From the NCBI GenBank assembly GCA_964503315.1, contig CAZCZL010000004.1, positions 181,238 through 245,237 of the forward strand: DNA of 64,000 nt, read 5' to 3'. This DNA comes from FEB-12 sp964503315 (GTDB lineage Bacteria > Zixibacteria > MSB-5A5 > GN15 > FEB-12). The notes below the pieces were generated by a model, which did no database searches, was not told where the DNA came from, and saw only the letters and a list, made by a program, of their open reading frames with translations. Below are positions 7,844 to 16,774 of this stretch, one piece after another; position 1 is the first letter of the stretch, and every line of letters starts with the position of its first letter. The position numbers and the translations under genes were made by a program.

Positions 7844-9421
7844 TTATTTCCCTTCTTCCAGCAATTGCGCCAGGATCTTGGAGACCGGCACCGAGCCGTC
7901 TTTCATATCCTTCATCTGCGGGAAGAACAAAACGTCGCGAATCGATTGCTGGTCGGTTAGCAACATGACGAGACGATCAATGCCAAAGCCAAGCCCCGCA
8001 GTCGGCGGCATACCGTACGCGAGCGCGGTGATGAAATCGTCATCCAGCGGCTGAGCTTCCTCGTCCCCCTGCTCAATCGCCTTCCCCTGTTGCAGGAAAC
8101 GTCCAAGCTGATCCATCGGATCATTCAATTCGGAAAATGCGTTCCCCATCTCCTGACCGGCGATGAATAGTTCGAACCGTTCGGTAAAACGCGGGTCTTT
8201 GCGATGTCGCTTGGCCAGCGGCGATATCTCCACCGGATGGTCCGCAATAAAAGTTGGCTGGATCAGGTTCGGTTCAACCTTTAACTCCCAGACTGCTTCG
8301 ATGGCCTTGCCGCGGTTTATCAGCTTCTCCTGCTCATGCACGCCAAGCTTTTTGGCGGCATCTTTCGCCTCCGCATCGGACATATTGGTGAAGTCAATGC
8401 CTGTCGCGTCTTTGATAGAGTCAACCATGCTTATCCAGCGGAATTTCGGCCCGAAATCAATTTCCTGGCCATCATACGTCACTTTGTGCGAGCCAAAAAC
8501 CGCGTGCACCGTGTGACGCAGCATTTCTTCGTAGAACGCCGCCATGTCGTGATAATCCGCATACGCCCAGTACAGCTCGATCATGCTGAACTCGGGATTA
8601 TGCTTCCTGTCCATCCCTTCGTTCCGGAAATCCTTGCAGAACTCCCAGACCTTTTCGTAGCCGCCGACGATCAGCCGCTTGAGATACAGCTCATCCGCGA
8701 TCCGCATATAGAGCGGGATATCCAGCGCGTTGTGGTGCGTCTTGAATGGGCGCGCCGACGCTCCACCGTACAACGGTTGCAGGATGGGGGTCTCTACTTC
8801 GAGAAACCCGCGTGAATTCAGGAAGTCACGCACTATCTGTATTATCTTCGTGCGCTTGACGAAAACTTCGCGAACTTCCGGATTAATGATCAGGTCGGCG
8901 TACCGGCGACGATAGCGGATCTCCACATCCGTCAACCCGGCATGCTTATCCGGAAGTGGGTGAAGCGACTTGGAGAGCAGCTCCCACGAGGTTACCTTGA
9001 GGGTCCGTTCGCCGGTCCGGGTAATAAAGAGTGACCCCTCGGCGCCAACGATATCTCCCATATCAAGCAGATCGAAGTTGTCGAATCCGGCCTGCCCGAC
9101 ATTGTCGATCTTGACATACAACTGGAGTTTGGCCGCGACATCGCGCACATCCGCGAAGATCGCCTTCCCCATTTTTCGCTTCAGCATGATTCGTCCGGCC
9201 AGACGGACGGTCGTCTCATTGGCCGCCAGCGTGTCAAACTGCTCCTGCAGTTCTTCGATGCTGTGCGTCCGGTCGTATTTGTACGGGTACGGCTCGATCT
9301 GCTGCTGCTTGAATTGGGCGATCTTCTGCCGACGGATCCGTATCAGATCCGCCAGGGGGAGGTGTATTTCATTCTCCGCGCCGGTGGATTCCGGCGTCGG
9401 CTTCTGCTGATGGTCACTCAT
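7844..9421 (-). CDS. lysS: Lysyl-tRNA synthetase, class II
   Basis: 525 residues from the ATG at 9421, chosen because GGAGAG lies 7 nt upstream; the frame stays open further upstream but encodes nothing conserved. It has an N-terminal OB-fold anticodon-binding domain (about 60-170) and a class II catalytic core with motif 2 (FRNEGMDRKHNPEFS) and motif 3 (GLGFGIDRLVMLLT). It charges tRNA-Lys in the cytoplasm. Two lysine tRNA genes occur at 46.9 kb. Confidence 0.96.
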   Translation of the reverse strand: MSDHQQKPTPESTGAENEIHLPLADLIRIRRQKIAQFKQQQIEPYPYKYDRTHSIEELQEQFDTLAANETTVRLAGRIMLKRKMGKAIFADVRDVAAKLQLYVKIDNVGQAGFDNFDLLDMGDIVGAEGSLFITRTGERTLKVTSWELLSKSLHPLPDKHAGLTDVEIRYRRRYADLIINPEVREVFVKRTKIIQIVRDFLNSRGFLEVETPILQPLYGGASARPFKTHHNALDIPLYMRIADELYLKRLIVGGYEKVWEFCKDFRNEGMDRKHNPEFSMIELYWAYADYHDMAAFYEEMLRHTVHAVFGSHKVTYDGQEIDFGPKFRWISMVDSIKDATGIDFTNMSDAEAKDAAKKLGVHEQEKLINRGKAIEAVWELKVEPNLIQPTFIADHPVEISPLAKRHRKDPRFTERFELFIAGQEMGNAFSELNDPMDQLGRFLQQGKAIEQGDEEAQPLDDDFITALAYGMPPTAGLGFGIDRLVMLLTDQQSIRDVLFFPQMKDMKDGSVPVSKILAQLLEEGK

Positions 9422-9643
9422 CGAATCTCTCCATTGGTCAATCGCGATCTCGCGAAACGGATAATATAGGGGAAACCAATTCCATTGCCAAGTAGCGGTT
9501 TGAGGCTGTTCAATTTCGGGGCATTGGGTGGTCCGGTCCAGTTTTGAATCTCGCAAAGAAACCACCCCGGCCTGCCGACAGTATACATAGATATGGAAGA
9601 GTCATATAGTCCTTGATGACCAACCTCAATGCAGGAGAATCCT

Positions 9644-10057
9644 ATGTCGAGAATCCTCTCTCTCACATCTCTCTGCACCATGATCTGTCTCATGGTCATG
9701 CTTGCCGGATGCGGCAGCGACAAACCGAACGCTCCCCTGAGCGCCTTTCAGCCGGAAATAGTCAATAACCCAGACAACTTCGCGTTTCAGGCGACCGCTG
9801 TTGAGAATGTCTCGACCACGGTGCAATACTTCTGGTCGAATTCAGGCACAGTTGCGTCAGTCGACCACTCCTCCGCGGTGGACTCCGGTACCACGGTGAT
9901 CACTATTTATGACGCGGATGGAACTCAGGTATACCAGAGCGACCTGTTGTCGACGGGCACTCCTTCGACGACAGCCGGCGTCGCAGGCAATTGGCGGATT
10001 CGCGTGACGCTCTCCAACTGCTATGGTACGCTCAACTTCCGCGTCCAGATGCAGTAG
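9644..10057 (+). CDS. Putative lipoprotein with a beta-sandwich domain
   Basis: 137 residues from ATG 9644, which has AGGAG 6 nt upstream. The signal peptide ends in the lipobox LAGC, so the mature protein starts at a lipidated cysteine. The remaining roughly 115 residues alternate short hydrophobic strands with Ser/Thr/Gly turns (TVITIYDADGTQVY, NWRIRVTLSN). This resembles pre-peptidase C-terminal (PPC-like) beta-sandwiches, but the match is by eye only. Function unknown. Confidence 0.75.
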   Translation: MSRILSLTSLCTMICLMVMLAGCGSDKPNAPLSAFQPEIVNNPDNFAFQATAVENVSTTVQYFWSNSGTVASVDHSSAVDSGTTVITIYDADGTQVYQSDLLSTGTPSTTAGVAGNWRIRVTLSNCYGTLNFRVQMQ

Positions 10058-10072
10058 AATTCGTGAAAGTGA

Positions 10073-10101
10073 GGAGTGCAGAATCTACAGTTCTGCGCTC
10101 C
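10073..10101. terminator. Hairpin between convergent genes
   Basis: GGAGTGCAGAA pairs with TTCTGCGCTCC (one G-U pair) around a 7-nt loop. It lies between the lipoprotein gene and the convergent membrane protein gene. Neither strand has a clear T-run. Confidence 0.4.
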
Positions 10102-10113
10102 TGCGCATAAATA

Positions 10114-10653
10114 CTACCCTTTACTCCGCACGATCTTCGCCATCACTAATCCGACCAGCACCCAGCCCACGAACGAGGTAAGAGCCAGAACTCCAGCCGA
10201 CCGGAGCGGCAGGCCGCCGATATCGAATTGCGTGAGTTCGCTCAGCGTGGCGATAACCAGCCCGCAGGTCGCCACAAACAACACCTTCTTGGGATAGCTC
10301 TTCAGAATGCGCTCGTGCGCGGCTGAAAGTAGTTCGGCGACCAGCAACGCCGCGATCAACCAGCAGACGAGATGCCAGACCATCGTGAACCCGGCATCAG
10401 CATGCGTCAGACCACTGTTGCGAACGGCGAAAACCGGGTCGGTCGTCGGTCCCTGCGCGTTGGCCGCGGATTGGATAACATAACCGTTGGGCGAAATGAT
10501 ATTTTTCGACAAAGCCTCATAGACCTCTACCTCGTTCACCGGTCGGTTCATGGTCACCGATGGCCGCACACCCAGGATCGCATTGGCGACAAACGTCCAG
10601 GCAAACAGGACGACCACTGAGACAGCCCCCGCTATCAGAATTCTCATTTTCAT
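10114..10653 (-). CDS. Conserved-looking membrane protein of unknown function
   Basis: 179 residues with GAGGT 4 nt before the ATG. One N-terminal membrane helix (about 5-28, ending FVANAILG) is followed by a roughly 60-residue periplasmic segment and three more helices (about 90-112, 124-144, 150-172). There are no catalytic motifs. I do not recognise the family. It stands alone, convergent with the lipoprotein gene at 9.6-10.1 kb. Confidence 0.7.
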   Translation of the reverse strand: MKMRILIAGAVSVVVLFAWTFVANAILGVRPSVTMNRPVNEVEVYEALSKNIISPNGYVIQSAANAQGPTTDPVFAVRNSGLTHADAGFTMVWHLVCWLIAALLVAELLSAAHERILKSYPKKVLFVATCGLVIATLSELTQFDIGGLPLRSAGVLALTSFVGWVLVGLVMAKIVRSKG

Positions 10654-10848
10654 AGATACCTCGCAGAGAGATTTGGGATACCACCGATATGTCAGGATAC
10701 GCCCGACTCAAATCGAACGCAAGCTAATCATGGATGTAATTATCCATTGACGTACCGCAACCGTTCGCTATTATTCCCGTAGTAAGGAGTACCTTCTCCG
10801 CGACCCTCACTCGCCAGGTTCGAACACTGTAGCCGATTGGGGAAAGCC

Positions 10849-11394
10849 ATGTTCACTGTCGCTCCAACTCTGCACCTTCCACGGGTGATGCTTCGCCCGT
10901 TTTTCCTTGAGGACGTTGACCCGTTAACTCGCATCCAGACCGAGAGTGACGTTCTTCGCTACTTCCCCCGTACCACACCGCCCCCTCGGGAGGCTGTCGA
11001 ACGGGATGTGCATTTTCAGATCGAACATTGGGCACGGTTTGGCTATGGACGGTGGGTGATCGGCTTTCCGCCGGATGGACGGTTGGTCGGCTGGTGCGGA
11101 TTGCAGTATCTTCCCGACACCGATGAGATCGAGATCGGGTATTTGCTGGCCAAGCCAAGTTGGGGGCAGGGATTGACTACAGAAGCCGCCATCGCCGGTC
11201 AACACTGGGCGTTTGAGAACCTGGATCTACAGGAACTGGTGGCTATCATCCATCCGGAGAACCGCGCCTCAATACGGGTGGCGGAGAAATTGGGGATGAC
11301 ACAGACCCAGCGGACAACCTACTTTGGAATGGACTGCTGTCGGTATTCGATCCTGAGGCAAGAGTTCGCTGAGTGGGAGAAGCGGCACGAATGA
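10849..11394 (+). CDS. GNAT-family N-acetyltransferase, RimJ/RimL type
   Basis: 181 residues from ATG 10849 (GGGGAAA 5' to it). Hallmarks of the Acetyltransf_3 group are LPRVMLRPF near the start, IGYLLAKPSWGQGLTTEA (acetyl-CoA P-loop region) and a C-terminal HPENRASIRVAEKLGM. The acceptor cannot be told from sequence; relatives acetylate ribosomal proteins, aminoglycosides or small amines. It is the first gene of a three-gene unit: its stop overlaps the next start (ATGA). Confidence 0.88.
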   Translation: MFTVAPTLHLPRVMLRPFFLEDVDPLTRIQTESDVLRYFPRTTPPPREAVERDVHFQIEHWARFGYGRWVIGFPPDGRLVGWCGLQYLPDTDEIEIGYLLAKPSWGQGLTTEAAIAGQHWAFENLDLQELVAIIHPENRASIRVAEKLGMTQTQRTTYFGMDCCRYSILRQEFAEWEKRHE

Positions 11395-12401
11395 ACTGTC
11401 CCTTTATAGGGGTAAAACTCCTTCTGTGCTTGGTCTGTCTGTCAATATTCGTGTCGACAACTGCGTCGGAGAAGGAAGAACCAACCATGCTATTTGGCAC
11501 TTTCGCGGGTTCACAGGAAGAACTACACCATGCGCTGGTTCTGGCGCAGAGTTTCCGGCAATTTGGCGGAAGGTATGCCGACGCGACTATTGAGATCTAT
11601 GCGCCAAGCGAGACGATCGCTGAGGGAGTCGAGCTTTTTGACAGCCTCAGTTTGTCCAGGGTTGAATTGGTGCCGGTTGATATCCCCGACCACACTTCGC
11701 GCCTTCCGTATTTCAGCAAAGTTCACGCCGCGGCGTTGTGCGAGGAGCGTTCGGTCGGGAAAACAGCGGTTCTGGTCTGGATGGACGAGGACACGTTCGT
11801 CTTGCAGGAACCGACCGAATTTTCGCTCTCCTCGGGCATCACCTTAGGGTATCGACCCGTCATGCATAAGAATATTGGTTCTGACATCTCCGAGAAACCC
11901 GACATATTCTGGCAGCGCATCTATAAGATAATGCAGATTCCCGATTCGGCAATTTTTCGCATGGTAACAGTAGCCGGGCGGGAGCAGATCCGGCCATACA
12001 TAAATGCCGGACTACTGGTAGTCCGTCCAGAGCGCGGCATCCTGAGAACCTGGTTACGCGATGCGGAGACTCTGTCACGCGACTCGCTTTTGCTTGCGAT
12101 GGTCCGTGAGGACGGGCGCAAAGCGATCTTCCTTCACCAGACCGCGCTCGTCGGAATACTTCTTCGCGATCTGAAACGCTCGGAGACCGTGGAACTATCC
12201 GCTCGCTACAATTATCCTCTCTTTTTCGACAAGATGTTCGGTGCGGCCGCGCCATTCGACTCCATTGATAGTGTCACCACTGTTCGTTACGACACTTATT
12301 TCCGCGCTCCTGAGCCGGGATGGGAAAAGACAATCAAAGGAAGCGCAGAGATCATCGAATGGATGAAGCTTCATTTCGGAGGAAAGGAGGGGTCGAAGTG
12401 A
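11391..12401 (+). CDS. Exported protein with a GT-A glycosyltransferase-like fold
   Basis: 336 residues from ATG 11391, overlapping the upstream stop by 4 nt. Residues 5-26 look like a cleavable signal peptide. The body carries features of nucleotide-sugar transferases: VWMDEDTFV (DxD-like, with a preceding hydrophobic strand) and YINAGLLVVRP followed by a helix. A periplasmic nucleotide-sugar enzyme would be odd because donors are cytoplasmic. It may instead be membrane-anchored facing in, or a recruited non-catalytic fold. The next gene is coupled to it (GTGA overlap). Confidence 0.65.
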   Translation: MNCPFIGVKLLLCLVCLSIFVSTTASEKEEPTMLFGTFAGSQEELHHALVLAQSFRQFGGRYADATIEIYAPSETIAEGVELFDSLSLSRVELVPVDIPDHTSRLPYFSKVHAAALCEERSVGKTAVLVWMDEDTFVLQEPTEFSLSSGITLGYRPVMHKNIGSDISEKPDIFWQRIYKIMQIPDSAIFRMVTVAGREQIRPYINAGLLVVRPERGILRTWLRDAETLSRDSLLLAMVREDGRKAIFLHQTALVGILLRDLKRSETVELSARYNYPLFFDKMFGAAAPFDSIDSVTTVRYDTYFRAPEPGWEKTIKGSAEIIEWMKLHFGGKEGSK

Positions 12402-13075
12402 CGCCATTTGGAAGGCATCTCTGGAAGATACTATCGCTATCGCTTCTGCTTCTACCGATAGGTCTGGCATCAGAATCGGACTCCGGTAAGACCTTGGATT
12501 CCATTTCGCTGACCGAGCGAATGGGGCGCTCAATGTTCCCCGAGAACTGGGTTGACCTCATTGGCCGACCATGTCCGGTTAAGTTCGAGAATTATAAGGT
12601 CGTTCTGGATTCAGAGACACTCGCGCCGAATCGCCTGACTGTTGACACAACCACTATCACCGCTCAATCGAGAGAAGCGCGAATGATCGCGGTGCTGGGA
12701 GCGAATTATCGCCTGGTCGACTCTGCTGCGTTTCACACTCCTGAGCTGGGAAACAAGTACATCAGCGATCTCATGCAAACATATCGGAATACAATGCATT
12801 ATCATCATTTGAGGGGATTTGAAAATATCGAAGGATGGTTCAAGACCTACGAATGGGTATTAGCCAATGGCGTGACTGTCCGCGCTCACCTCAAAGCCAA
12901 TTCCAGAAAAGGGACTTATCGGGGATTTCTCCTGTACGTGAGTCTTCCCAAGTCGAAGGCCGGTGACGCCAAGATACGAAGTATCGGAAAAAAGATGGTC
13001 ATATCGAGAGAGGATCAGATTCACGCCGAGTGGGATGTTGCAACGAATGCACTGACAATAATCACTAAACAATGA
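12398..13075 (+). CDS. Exported protein of unknown function
   Basis: 225 residues from a GTG at 12398, chosen because AAAGGAGGGG sits 6 nt upstream and the codon overlaps the previous stop (GTGA). It has a signal peptide (hydrophobic LSLSLLLLPIGLA). The mature part mixes alpha and beta segments and has no motif I recognise. It is the last gene of the GNAT/GT-A-like/unknown set. Its stop codon abuts the coaD stop with no intergenic base. Confidence 0.75.
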   Translation: MTPFGRHLWKILSLSLLLLPIGLASESDSGKTLDSISLTERMGRSMFPENWVDLIGRPCPVKFENYKVVLDSETLAPNRLTVDTTTITAQSREARMIAVLGANYRLVDSAAFHTPELGNKYISDLMQTYRNTMHYHHLRGFENIEGWFKTYEWVLANGVTVRAHLKANSRKGTYRGFLLYVSLPKSKAGDAKIRSIGKKMVISREDQIHAEWDVATNALTIITKQ

Positions 13076-13585
13076 CTATCGTCCTCGCTTGAATTTCCTC
13101 ACCAACGCCTGCTTTACCGCAGTCGGGACCAGACCCGTTACATCGCCGCCGTTCTTGGCGACCTCGCGCACTATCGAAGAAGAGAGATAGACCCACGACA
13201 ATGACGGCATCAGGAAGACCGTCTCAACCTCACGCGCCAGTTTGCGGTTCATCAGCGCCATCTGGAATTCGTACTCAAAATCGGAGACCGCGCGAAGCCC
13301 GCGGATAATGGCATCCGCCTTGATCTCCTGCACGAAATCGGCAAGCAGACCATCAAAACCGACAACCGTGATCCGTTTCGCGTTCTGTAGTTTCGCCACC
13401 GACTTCTTCATGAACCCGAGTCTCTCCTCGGCTGTGAAAAGTAGATTCTTAGACGGAGCCGAGGCCACCGCGACGATCAACTCATCGAAAAGCCAGGAGC
13501 TTCGTTCGATGAGCGAGAGATGTCCATTGGTGGTCGGGTCGAAAGACCCCGGGTATACCGCGCGTCGTTTGTGTGCTCGTGCCAT
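13076..13585 (-). CDS. coaD: Phosphopantetheine adenylyltransferase
   Basis: 169 residues. It catalyses the fourth step of coenzyme A synthesis, 4'-phosphopantetheine + ATP to dephospho-CoA. The nucleotidyltransferase motif YPGSFDPTTNGH, the RGLRAVSDFEYE block and the YLSSSIVRE segment (ISSS/T-like) are all present. The N-terminus MARAHKRRAVYPGSFDP is slightly basic but normal. No good ribosome-binding site is visible, so the exact start is less certain than the identity. Confidence 0.96.
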   Translation of the reverse strand: MARAHKRRAVYPGSFDPTTNGHLSLIERSSWLFDELIVAVASAPSKNLLFTAEERLGFMKKSVAKLQNAKRITVVGFDGLLADFVQEIKADAIIRGLRAVSDFEYEFQMALMNRKLAREVETVFLMPSLSWVYLSSSIVREVAKNGGDVTGLVPTAVKQALVRKFKRGR

Positions 13586-13649
13586 GATTTTGTCTCAGTT
13601 TGAGTCTGTCGGTTGAAAAAACATACCGGTCGCGGATGTCACTGGCAAG

Positions 13650-14483
13650 TTAAATGACCGTCATCCCCAACGCCGGAAGGAACAGCTCCGGACGGTGTGT
13701 TGAGTCAAGTCCGGGACCCAACGCCGCACGATTCACTTCTGCCTTTTGTAGTCCGGATGGGAAATACTTTGCAAGTTGCTCGACCAGGAGATCCGTCACG
13801 TCGCCTGAGAGCGACAATGACGACATCGGTATAGTCAACCCCATCTCCGCCAGCGAGGCCAGCTTGAACGCGACCAGCGTTTTTATCTCCATCGCCATTC
13901 TTTTGACTGACTGTTCTTCCGCCAGGTCATATCCGTCGAGTTTGAGGTGTCCCAGCGCGGTTACTTCGCCGCGGTAGAGCAGGCAGAAGGTCAGCACCCG
14001 CGGCGCAATATCGATCACTCCGGCAAGTTCGCCGCCGGGCATTTTGCAGAAAGCGCGGAAGCCTCGCCCCAATGCCACGCCTCGCGCCAGAGCCACGGTG
14101 GAAGCATCCTCCGGGATACCAACCACATTCTGCAATTCAGCTATCGTGGTTCTCCGGCAGATCAATCCAAGGTACCGGTCAGTCAATCCAGACCTGACCG
14201 AGTCAAACTTGAAAAGCTCTGCGTCATCCAACAGCGACTGCTCCATCTCGAATTGCAGCCGAAGTCCTATGTCGCTCCCAGATACCGACGGCATCAGATA
14301 GTATTTCACCATCACCGCGTCATCCGGCAGAGCAAGCGCCAGCGTGACCTTGTCCGGGAACTGGAGCTTTTCATGTGCTGGCGTCTGCGAAAGCCAGAGA
14401 ATCGTTCTGCGGCCATCGGTCTCGCCAACTGAAGCGGTGCAGATACTAGACCCGCGCAGGTCTAAACCCAATACCGCGCTCAC
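13650..14483 (-). CDS. PilM-like actin-fold protein
   Basis: 277 residues, starting MSAVLGLDLRGSSI. This matches the first phosphate loop of PilM/FtsA-type actin folds. The central GELAGVIDIAPRVLTFCLLYRG resembles the second phosphate segment. PilM binds PilN in type IV pilus or competence machinery. This copy is shorter than usual (about 350) and no pilN, pilO or pilQ genes follow. Its start overlaps the stop of the ComEA-like gene by 4 nt, which hints at a DNA-uptake link. Assignment is by motif only. Confidence 0.6.
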   Translation of the reverse strand: MSAVLGLDLRGSSICTASVGETDGRRTILWLSQTPAHEKLQFPDKVTLALALPDDAVMVKYYLMPSVSGSDIGLRLQFEMEQSLLDDAELFKFDSVRSGLTDRYLGLICRRTTIAELQNVVGIPEDASTVALARGVALGRGFRAFCKMPGGELAGVIDIAPRVLTFCLLYRGEVTALGHLKLDGYDLAEEQSVKRMAMEIKTLVAFKLASLAEMGLTIPMSSLSLSGDVTDLLVEQLAKYFPSGLQKAEVNRAALGPGLDSTHRPELFLPALGMTVI

Positions 14484-14854
14484 CGTTTTATCCTCAGGTA
14501 CGGCTTGATCCGCTCGTATAGTTTTGGACCAATTCCCTTCACTTCGGTGATATCGATCTCTTGTTCGAACCGATGTTGTTGTCGGTATTCCACGATCCGG
14601 TCCGCCAGAGTCCTGCCGATCCCCGGCAACAGCTCAAGCGAATCGGCCGGCGATGTGTTCGGGTCGATCAGAAATATGCCGGTGAACTTTGCCTCTTCAG
14701 AAAGAAAAACCGGCATTGAGACCGCCTGCGGAGTTGGTTCGGCGTATGAGCGTACGAGTAGATACCCGGTGAGCAGCAGTGCTGTCACGGTCAGTATCCC
14801 CATCGCCTTCAATTGCGTCGGGGTATAGTCGAAAAATTCCGCTAGTCCACTCAT
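14480..14854 (-). CDS. ComEA-like helix-hairpin-helix DNA-binding protein
   Basis: 124 residues from ATG 14854 (AGGA about 7 nt upstream); a longer open frame upstream is not supported. It has one membrane helix near residues 18-38, then a linker with a short IDPNTSPADSLELLPGIGRTLADRIVEYR block. The C-terminal (HhH)2 repeat includes PGIGRTLADRI and VKGIGPKLYERI. ComEA proteins bind double-stranded DNA in the periplasm during natural transformation. The membrane anchor and the coupled PilM-like gene fit that role. Confidence 0.82.
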   Translation of the reverse strand: MSGLAEFFDYTPTQLKAMGILTVTALLLTGYLLVRSYAEPTPQAVSMPVFLSEEAKFTGIFLIDPNTSPADSLELLPGIGRTLADRIVEYRQQHRFEQEIDITEVKGIGPKLYERIKPYLRIKR

Positions 14855-14971
14855 GAGTTGTCCTGCCCTACCCAATATACGAACCACCCAACCAAACGCA
14901 ACCGGGGACCTTCTACTGGACAACCGAACCGCAACTCGATATCCTGTGGTCACGTAACAGATAGTAGCAGT

Positions 14972-15955
14972 ATGAACCAACTGACACAGAGACTACACCG
15001 CCGCACACTAAGGCTCCTTGGATTAATTCTCATTGTTAGCATAATTGCGATAAACGTTGCCGCCTTTTTTCACGCCCACGCCATGACCCATTTTGCGAAG
15101 TCTCGCGAGCGCACTCCACGCCCCGAAGAACTGTCGCTGTTCCAACAAGTCAAAGTACTCGTTTCCGGGGTCAAACTCTCCCGACCCGAGAATTCACTCA
15201 CTCCAGGAAATTACCTCATTCCGTTCATTACCGATACCATATCCTCCGGCGAATCCATACAATTGGAACTCTGGTTGATCGACCAGCCGCAGAGTTTAAC
15301 AACGATCGCCATTTTCCATGGTTACGGTGCGTCAAAGGACGCTCTTCTCGCAGAGGCATCTTTGTTATATCATCTGGGATACTCGGTCTGTTTGGTCGAT
15401 TTCCGAGGTTCGGGTGGTTCCACCGGCGACTACACTACCATTGGTTGGGAAGAGGCAGACGACGTTGCGGCCGTCGCCCACTATATACACCAGCGCTCAC
15501 CGGAACAGACACTCTGGCTCTATGGGCAGTCGATGGGAGCTGCGGCTGTGCTGCGGGCAGTATCGCTAGAACCTGAGATTGCCGATGGATTGATTCTTGA
15601 GGCCATCTACGACAGATTGCTTGTCACGGTCAAGAATCGATTTGTAGCTATGCACACTCCGCCCACTCCGTTTGCTCATTTGCTTCTGTTTTGGGGATCG
15701 ATCCAGAATCACTTCAATGCATTTAGCCTGAATCCGGATGAATATGCTTCAAACGTGAAGGTACCAACGTTGATGCTTCATGGAGCGCTGGATGAACGAG
15801 CACGGGTCTCCGATGCGCAGGCAGTTTACGATGCGCTGTCAGGAGAGAAGAAGCTTGTTATCTTCGACGGGGTCGGGCATCAGTCCTGCTTGGATTCAGA
15901 CAGCACGCTCTGGCGAAACGAGATAACTGCGTTCTTGGGGAATAGTGGTTTGTGA
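14972..15955 (+). CDS. Membrane-anchored alpha/beta hydrolase
   Basis: 327 residues from ATG 14972. It has an N-terminal membrane helix (about 12-34), then a serine hydrolase fold. HGYGASK is the oxyanion region, DFRGSGGS follows, GQSMGA is the nucleophile elbow, a DE acid pair sits in LHGALDERA, and a C-terminal GVGHQS carries the catalytic histidine. It resembles the BAAT/acyl-CoA thioesterase-like or dienelactone hydrolase-like superfamily members annotated as peptidase S9-like. Substrate unknown. Confidence 0.85.
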   Translation: MNQLTQRLHRRTLRLLGLILIVSIIAINVAAFFHAHAMTHFAKSRERTPRPEELSLFQQVKVLVSGVKLSRPENSLTPGNYLIPFITDTISSGESIQLELWLIDQPQSLTTIAIFHGYGASKDALLAEASLLYHLGYSVCLVDFRGSGGSTGDYTTIGWEEADDVAAVAHYIHQRSPEQTLWLYGQSMGAAAVLRAVSLEPEIADGLILEAIYDRLLVTVKNRFVAMHTPPTPFAHLLLFWGSIQNHFNAFSLNPDEYASNVKVPTLMLHGALDERARVSDAQAVYDALSGEKKLVIFDGVGHQSCLDSDSTLWRNEITAFLGNSGL

Positions 15956-15999
15956 TCGCCGGAGTCATTCCAGCGATTCAGCGATAAACCGAGAACGGC

Positions 16000-16599
16000 C
16001 TAGCGCAGGTTGAGCTGTTCAGCCAGTGTCGGGTCCTGCAGCGGAAGCAATTTCCCTTCACGCGCCAGCAACTGCATCAGGTCATTCAGATCCTGTGCTT
16101 TCGCCTCGTTCAATAAGTCCACCAGCTTTTTGCTGTAGATCCCGAACAAGGGCTGCGCCACTCCCTGGTGACTCGACTGGTAGCCCAGGAACGACTCTCC
16201 CTGGTAATTCTTGACCAGTTCGACCACCAGCGCGAGCGGAAAATCGGTTATCTCGGAGGATCCGATGAACACCGCGTCCGACCCGGAGCGCCGCAGCGCT
16301 TCTTCGATCCCATGCACCGCGCCGTGCTCAGGTGTTTCGTCGCAGACATGCGGGTAATTGAGATAGCGCTCACGGGCCTGGTCTTTCTTCAGAACCAGCG
16401 TCACCCGCTCAAAGACCGCGGCGTAGCGACGGTACCCCCGCTCGAGGCGCGTCAGGTCACCATCGGGCTGAAAATCTCTTTCCTGATTGCTTTTCCCCCC
16501 GGCGAGGACAAAGCAATCCATCTCCCTGAATCGATTCTGCACAGACTGCTCCCTTCCATGCGAAAGACGAGATGATTGAAATTCATGTGGGATATTCAT
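16000..16599 (-). CDS. MobA-like nucleotidyltransferase
   Basis: 199 residues from ATG 16599; a second possible start at MDCFVLAGG (16521) would make it shorter and more like canonical MobA. The FVLAGGKS loop is the NTP-binding signature of molybdenum-cofactor guanylyltransferases and sugar-nucleotide transferases. The usual RMG is replaced by a non-matching NQERDF stretch. A role in molybdenum cofactor maturation is possible but unproven. It may be degenerate because the phosphate-binding arginine is not obvious. Confidence 0.55.
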   Translation of the reverse strand: MNIPHEFQSSRLSHGREQSVQNRFREMDCFVLAGGKSNQERDFQPDGDLTRLERGYRRYAAVFERVTLVLKKDQARERYLNYPHVCDETPEHGAVHGIEEALRRSGSDAVFIGSSEITDFPLALVVELVKNYQGESFLGYQSSHQGVAQPLFGIYSKKLVDLLNEAKAQDLNDLMQLLAREGKLLPLQDPTLAEQLNLR

Positions 16600-16670
16600 T
16601 CCGGGATAACAGTAAACCAAAAGTGTCCTGCTTCGGCAAGGAAAAACGAGAGGTGGACTGAAAACTCATG

Positions 16671-16693
16671 AAAAAACCGGCGGGAAGCCGGTT
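16671..16693 (-). terminator. Intrinsic terminator downstream of lptC
   Basis: Minus strand: AACCGGC, 5-nt loop, GCCGGTT, then a T-run. It lies about 80 nt past the lptC stop and ends the envelope cluster before the MobA-like gene. Confidence 0.75.
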
Positions 16694-16714
16694 GTGGATA
16701 ACTTATCTCTGCGC

Positions 16715-16755
16715 GGCAGACGTCTCGTCTGCCCGGGCACACCAGGAGGCGTGCC
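16715..16755. repeat. Two adjacent palindromes, REP-like
   Basis: GGCAGACG-TCT-CGTCTGCC (16715-16733, 8-bp stem) is followed after 2 nt by GGCACACC-AGGA-GGCGTGCC (16736-16755, one mismatch). They lie between the lptC stop and its terminator. Paired short GC-rich palindromes of this kind are typical of repetitive extragenic elements; no second copy is visible in this window. Confidence 0.45.
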
Positions 16756-16774
16756 GCTCAAATTGTGAAAGCAG

